Below, piece after piece: positions 58,111 through 64,000 of a DNA stretch of 64,000 nucleotides (position 1 is its first letter; every line of letters starts with the position of its first letter). Position numbers and translations under genes: made by a program. This DNA is from Lepisosteus oculatus (taxonomy: Eukaryota; Chordata; Actinopteri; Semionotiformes; Lepisosteidae). The notes beneath the pieces are model-generated. The model saw only the letters and a program-made list of their open reading frames with translations, did not search any database and had not been told where the DNA came from. The DNA lies in contig NC_090708.1 of assembly GCF_040954835.1 (NCBI RefSeq), positions 27,292,001-27,356,000 on the forward strand, in the 5' to 3' direction.

Positions 58111-59640
58111 CTTGTTAAAGTAATTTAAAAGTAAAAATAATTTATTAGCAACAGATATCTGAACAAACATAAGTTATATAAGTACATATACAATTATAAA
58201 ATAATATTCATAATATCCATTTGGCATTTTTTTGTTTATATTGTTTTATTTCAATACACTTCTGGTTCAATTGGTTTTATTTCTGATAGCATTTCTTACG
58301 TCAGCAATTTTAATTATTGGTGTTTGTATATAATGTTTATATATCATACATCATATTTATTTGCTGTTTAATGGAAAATAAAATTTCAATTAAACAAAAT
58401 AATACATGACTAAGAAATGCTTTAGTTTTTAATTAAGCTTGCCTGCCACCTTAACAAATTGTCCCTTTGGACTTTTCTGTAAAAATAAAATAGAATAAAC
58501 AATATGTATACTATACTGACATGTTTTATTAATTATATATACAGTATATCACAGTAGATTAATTATTAAACTAATATTAACAATAATAGTAGCCCTAGCT
58601 ACTAAATAAAAGGAATATATAAAGTCTACCGTTTGTGCATTGGCCAGGAATGAAACTCCAGCCTGAACCGCCAATGCATCTCTTTTGGAAGTATTCAACC
58701 TTTTTTGATTAAAGATATCACTGAAGAAAAACTACTAATTCAGCATACTGTACAGATCCAGCCATTCAGAAAGCACTGGGGATAATGCAGTATTTTGTGG
58801 GTCAGGTATTATGGTTTACTCAGTTGTGGGACTGTACTACTTTGTAAAACCGCCAGTTGGAACAGTGAAAGTTTATTGTGGCATGTGAAGACTTTTAATA
58901 ATTTTAAAGTGTGTTACAGCACATCAAACATTTAACTGATTAAAAAGTAAGTATTTCAGAAAAGCAAAATTGCTCAGTTGAACAAAAGTACACAACAGTA
59001 TACCCTCTTCATAAATATTTTAAGCTTCAATGTCTTTAGCTTGGTAACATACAGTGGGTTATTGTCTCAACATGCTTGTTCTAACATTATAAAGTTTATA
59101 TACAATACTTCATAAAAAGTTATCATGTTTTTTTTTTCCTGTTCTAAGAATACATAGTAAGGACACCACTTGCTGTTATTGTAAAAAAAGTTGTACGGGT
59201 TTAATACCATTTGATATTTATATTAATATGAAATCGTGTAACTAAGCAGCTAAGATATCACAAGTGCACATTTTGGAAACATTTTGACATTTGTTTTTTT
59301 ATGTTTTATTGTCCTTATAGTGGTAATGGACGATGGACTGTAGCACACTGCACCCTGGCGGTTCAAAGCCCGATCAGAGAATTACTTCCGGTTTGTTTCT
59401 TACATAGCTGAATACATAAAAATAGTCTACTATTATAGCTTGTTGTTGGTTCCTGCGTGAGTGTGTGTATCTGGATGAATTATTATAAGTGATGGTTTCG
59501 TGATTACTTATAATAATCCTATATTCTATAATCCTATAATAATAAGGATTCCTTTGCTGAATTCTTTAAGTTAAACAAAGAAGAAGGTTTATTTTTACAA
59601 TTGCCACTAACAGGAGAACAGCTCATCAATATGTTGAAAC
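58111..59640 (+). repeat. 1.5-kb duplicate of 32126-33609
   Basis: 58140-59640 follows 32126-33609, including a terminal block at about 58750-58880 and a tRNA-like unit at 59316-59390. It is cut at 59640 by the next repeat. Confidence 0.82.
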
Positions 59641-60330
59641 TACAGATGCAGCCATTTAAAATGTGCGGGCGATACCGCATTATTTTCCTGTACGCTGTAC
59701 GCAGTCTACCGCAAGCTACCGGTAAATACTGCGAGTTACCGTAAATTCTCCTATAATACGACAAGCAAAATAATAGTATCCGGAATTTCCTCAAGGTGGA
59801 GCTAATAAAGCTCAACCTCTCATGTTTGAGCTGTGGCCATCAAAGTCTTTAACGAAGATATTACTAATAGTATTAATAATGAATGACCTTGGACAAGCTG
59901 TAAGTGTAAACTCAAAGAATTGCCCTGGTCAACATTCTTTTTTTCATTGACCGTCTTTGTAAAAGTAACACCACAGCATTTCGCAATCACGCATTTGTTT
60001 CCAATAATGCAAAGTACAGTAATTTTTGAGAATCGATTCACCATGCCTTTCACATGCTCATAAAAGAGATTGATTTAGGAACATAAACATATTACCGTAT
60101 GCAAACTGTACTGTATACAGTATGTATATGTATATTTAATGTCTTAACTGTGCCCGTTTAAGTATTGAATATTCATATCTAATTTTACCACTGAAGGGAA
60201 ATCTTAGTAGCTGAGCATAAAACGAATAGGAGCATACTGCAACGCGTGTGAAGGCCATAAACGATATTAATTTTGGAACATAAACATACAGTATATGGCT
60301 GGTCTCGGTACTTTAAAGAAAACATACACG
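59641..60330 (+). repeat. Terminal block and following blocks, near copy of 22790-23450
   Basis: Starts exactly with TACAGATGCAGCCATTTAAA. The paralogous sequence at 33605 continues without it, so 59641 is a true repeat boundary. Confidence 0.8.
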
Positions 60331-61150
60331 AAACATGGTTTCATTATGACCAGAATCGGTCTTGAGATATTTTTAACTTGATTTATAGTATTTGAGAGGT
60401 ATGTCTTAACACCGATAGTACAGAGCATAAATACTGCTCACGTATATGTTTCTGGGTTTATATTATGCATTTCATACGGTCAAATTACTTTTGAGCAACT
60501 AATAAGAAGCGCAAAACGGTATGCGTTTTAGTTTCATTTTGTGCTGGGACTCTGCTTTTAACAAAGTCGCCGTGGATAAATTAGAGATATCAAGTACATA
60601 CAAGTCATTTTTTAAATGTTGTAGTTCGTCTTGTAAAAATGTTACGAGTACATCATCTATCAACAATTACACAGGTTCAGTTTCCATATTGTGGATTTTG
60701 GTTACGTAATATTATTTTCTAGATTTCACGTTGTGAATATATTATTTGGGCAAACAGAGCCGCAAAGAAGTACATTATGGGTTGTTGTTTTTATTTATCT
60801 AGAACAAGAGATGCTTAAACCTTTGTCTGATTCTTGTGAAACTATCCACACGACAGATACAGTACCTAGGAGTTGACTTCACTGATGTCACTGATGGGAT
60901 GTTTCTAAAAAACCATCCTCTGTAAAACGTCTTCTCTAGTTGTCCTGCATATGTATTCGCTAATGAAGCTGTGTGTTCTGAGCCTGGATCTCTACATTTC
61001 TGTGTGAACCAGCTTAGAGGGCTAAAGACAGCTTGTGTTTAAATTGAGTGTAAGGTAATTTATGCTTCTTAAGTCATGGTCAGCATTTATTATTGTACTG
61101 TGCTGTAAACGTGTTCTGTGCCTAGTCACATTATTTTATAGCGTTTTTAT
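60331..61150. other. Apparently single-copy DNA, no gene recognised
   Basis: Short open frames are present (60521-60709, 60691-60876), but no family motif, splice context or repetition supports them. Confidence 0.45.
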
Positions 61151-61700
61151 AGTGTTATCAAATCTGGTGGCGCTGTGTGTTAGTTTCCTGACTCCCATGT
61201 CACATGGTCTGTGATTGAATCCCATGGAACTATGACTTTATTTTTTAACAAACATTTCTTTGAAAAAATGAAACGTTTCCCTTGGTCAGAGATTAAATAA
61301 AACCTGACTCGCACCAAACAAATTTATATTTCTAAATATCACAACATGTTTTTAATAACAATGAATAGTCACCTATGCGTTACAAAATAAACGCTCATAA
61401 AAGAGATTGATTTAGGAACATAAACATATTACCGTATGCAAACTGTACTGTATACAGTATGTATATGTATATTTAATGTCTTAACTGTGCCCGTTTAAGT
61501 ATTGAATATTCATATCTAATTTTACCACTGAAGGGAAATCTTAGTAGCTGAGCATAAAACGAATAGGAGCTGATAGAGCTTAGACTAATTGATTTGAATC
61601 GCGTTTTGATTGAAATCATAAACGCGTGTTTAAATATATGTGTTTAAAGGCGATATACTGTATAAAAGCGCTGATTCTTATGGAGTGTGTTCCACCGGGG
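61151..61700 (+). repeat. Copy of 51890-52262 with a 178-bp block inserted
   Basis: The flanks match 51890-52262, including a tRNA-like unit at 61168-61240. Between them 61393-61570 is identical to 60056-60233. Confidence 0.85.
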
Positions 61701-63097
61701 ATTCCATTTTTTTTTTTAATCGCGTATCTAAAGAAAATTGCAGTATAACTTTGTTCATGCACAAACAGTGGCATGTTACATTATAATTTGGGTGTCTCCT
61801 CTTGCCAGAAAACTCTAAATTGCATTTTGAGTGTGGTTTTTGACTTTGTCTAAATTGCAACCCATAAATAAAGCTGATAGAGCTTAGACTAACTGTATTC
61901 GAAACTATTAATTCATTTAGGGCTAAAATACGTTCATTGTCTTCCAATTGAGTCGAGTTGATATTGGAAGCTTGCCACTCCCGGACTGTTAAACCAACGC
62001 ATTAGCATGTTAAAGCGATTCCATTGAGGAGCCCAGCAACCAGTTAACACTGTACTTCCTACTTTGAAAATACCTGTGAAACCGGTTTAATTCGTCACAG
62101 CCAGCACTCCGGCAGAGAGGGGGTTGTACTCGTAAAGTAGAAGCAGGCGAGATTTCCAGCGAAAGACACCTCCCCTCAAAAACCCAGTAAGCAGTAATGC
62201 TTTATGTTGATCCCATTCTTTTCTCTTCCTGTTGTGTGAAACTCATCAGCAGGTCTTTTTTTCCCCAATCAGAGGCTCTGAAAATAGCGTACCGCCCACT
62301 GCGCTCCGTCAGAGAGGGGCGCGGCACCGAGAGAGTGAGGAGGCGCGGAGCGCAGCAGTACAGAACGAACGTTCTGCTGCCTGGAGCGCTTATGGCAGCG
62401 ATCGAGTCTGCATTTATAACTTAGTTTTTAAAATTAATCAAGCAATATGAAGCATCTCTTTTTACTTTTAAGTCACTTCATTATCATTAAGCACAGCTTT
62501 CTCACCACTTAGACTACTTTTTGATACCATCCTTAGTCAAACCAGAAACGTGTTGTTCTGTCTAATGACATTACAAGTGGAAAGATTACAGATTTTAATC
62601 GTCTTTAATTTTGTTACGTTATACATTTTAGAAACGTTTCATCCATACAAACACCACAAAACTATTTTTGATTGTATTTCTGAATAGTATGTTACACTTA
62701 GTTCACTGTTTTAAATACATCTAATTAAGAAAGTTAGGTGTTAGCATAAACTATTAGCAATCAATAATATTAAATTTAGCACTGTAATAAGTTGTTGCAC
62801 TTTCCCCCGCATCTTGTAAAAATATATTTTCATTGTTCAAATATACATTAAGTCTGACTATTATATAATAAGTTAAATACAAAACTAAGAAAAAATAGGG
62901 TTAAATATAATTCAAAATATTTTGCTAACAATGTTAACTGTTTATGAATAGTAGGAGGGCACAGTTGTTAGTATGTTTTTTGTTTTGTTTCTTTTTCATA
63001 AATACAACAGTAGTACCTGATGTCTCAGTGGCTTTCAAAATTAAATTATACATGCAAACCTGTGAACTAGAAAGATAACTAAGATATCCATCCATTT
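61701..63097. repeat. Gene-free mosaic
   Basis: 61900-62110 is an inverted copy of the 13.35-13.63 kb block. 62260-62400 is a GC-rich segment like 30350-30430. 62420-62790 repeats 30520-30830. 62970-63060 repeats 3540-3650. No gene is seen. Confidence 0.65.
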
Positions 63098-63424
63098 ATA
63101 ATGGTGGCGAAGTGGTTAGCATTGCTATCTTGCAGCACTGGGATCCTAGGTTCAATTCCTGCCATCCTGTGTGTGTTTACATGTTCTCTCTGGGTTACAT
63201 GGTTTTTCTCCATATGTGTGATATGACTCCCTCGCACCCCAGAACATACTGGTAAGTTAATTGGTTTATGGGAAAACTGGCCCTGGTGTGTGTGTGTTTG
63301 TGTCTGTCTTTCCTGTGATGGACTGGCGCTATGTCCAGGGTGTATTCTGCCTTGTGTCCGTTGCTTACTGGGATAGGCTCCAAATCCTCTGTACTGGATA
63401 AAGAGATTAGAAATGGATGGAAGT
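63098..63424 (+). mobile_element. tRNA-derived fish SINE, near full length
   Basis: The head GGTGGCGAAGTGGTTAGCAT holds the A box and AGGTTCAATTCC the B box. The body contains ACATGTTCTCTCTGGGTTAC and CTGGTAAGTTAATTGGTTTA, and the tail GTGATGGACTGGCG, TGGGATAGGCTCC and AGAAATGGATGG. This is the widespread fish SINE layout with a LINE-derived 3' end. Long frames across it on the minus strand are not genes. Confidence 0.83.
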
Positions 63425-64000
63425 AAAGGCACTGTGTGGATGGAACTATACACAGTGTTAGAAACCCACTATGAAATGGCAGCATCTCACTGAGAATAAA
63501 ATATTTTAACAGCCTTTCCACCTCTCTTGCACATCAGTATCCATACCTAGTTATTTAAACAAATTGCCTCTAATTATAAACATCTTAATATGCTGGCTCT
63601 GTGGATCCGCATCAGCTATGTTTGCCCATTCCTTCAATTCATGTGCATCCAACACACAGTTCAATGCCAGCAACTACACATAATCTAAAATACAATCCTT
63701 ATTTCAGTATCTATGTAAACATATAGTCTGTTAACTTCATCATCTTCATCAAAAGTATGCTTAACCCCATTAGGAAGTGTTCTTGTTATAAGTGTATTCC
63801 TCAGCTTTCCCCAAATTATCTTCTTCTTACCAACATCTCTAGTCTTTTATCCTGCAATAACTCAGCCAACACTTAAATCTCCAAAAGCTGCTTGTGTTAA
63901 TTTCTTTAAATCACAAATATCATTTGTAAATACTGGCCATGTAATACTCTGCATTGTGGAATAATAGTTTATTTTAAAGGGAACAAGAGAAACTAAGAAC
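63425..64000. other. Gene-free window end
   Basis: 63930-64000 resembles 3660-3720 (CATGTAATAC.C.GCATTGTGG). Nothing else recognised. Confidence 0.5.

Noticed and set aside
63079..63521. Minus-strand frames of 124 and 108 codons
   Set aside because: They are translations across a SINE.

Overview
The window looks like fish genomic DNA, probably a ray-finned fish. It carries two intact single-exon olfactory receptor genes, a Penelope-like retroelement, Ty3/Gypsy-type LTR remnants, a fish-type SINE with the usual 3' tail, and many AT-rich non-autonomous repeats. I cannot fix the species. Only two genes look functional: the olfactory receptors at 20513-21481 and 56668-57636, both on the minus strand. 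They lie in direct copies of a ~1.85-kb block and differ at 22 of 322 residues by my count.

Layout. 1-2397: a Penelope-like element (minus strand) with an intact reverse transcriptase core and a GIY-YIG endonuclease, separated by one in-frame stop. Its 5' side ends in a perfect 47-bp inverted repeat. 2430-14150: a repeat mosaic containing retroelement protease fragments (4.1-5.0 kb), a LINE RT scrap (5.5 kb), a fold-back (6.0-6.3 kb) and a MITE (9.7-10.0 kb). 14150-18350: two inverted arms enclosing a decayed gag-protease region and an orphan aldehyde-dehydrogenase exon; one arm is split by a solo LTR with a 5-bp target duplication. 20125-22012: first receptor block. 22-33.6 kb: more mosaic, including long near-identical copies of sequence at 3.0-4.0 and 13.4-13.8 kb. 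36-40 kb: mostly single-copy DNA in which I recognise no gene. 40.9-51.1 kb: an LTR-retrotransposon graveyard (Gypsy RT remnant, two head-to-head partial LTRs, gag remnant, two LTR insertions with 4-bp target duplications, one older LTR scrap). 51.3-56.0 kb: mosaic with an inverted-repeat element holding a strikingly G-poor tract. 56242-58110: second receptor block, followed by a 1.5-kb copy of 32.1-33.6 kb. 59.6-64 kb: mosaic ending in a fish SINE.

How it works together. Host function here is odorant detection by the two receptors. The rest is mobile DNA and its debris, duplicated in both orientations. The most informative structures are the palindromic Penelope junction, the orphan ALDH exon with intact splice sites and one nonsense codon, protease fragments sharing one old frameshift, duplications whose identity changes abruptly, and a recurring terminus TACAGATGCAGCCATTCA that may mark an undescribed transposon family. 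Repeat comparisons were made by eye, so identities are approximate unless stated.
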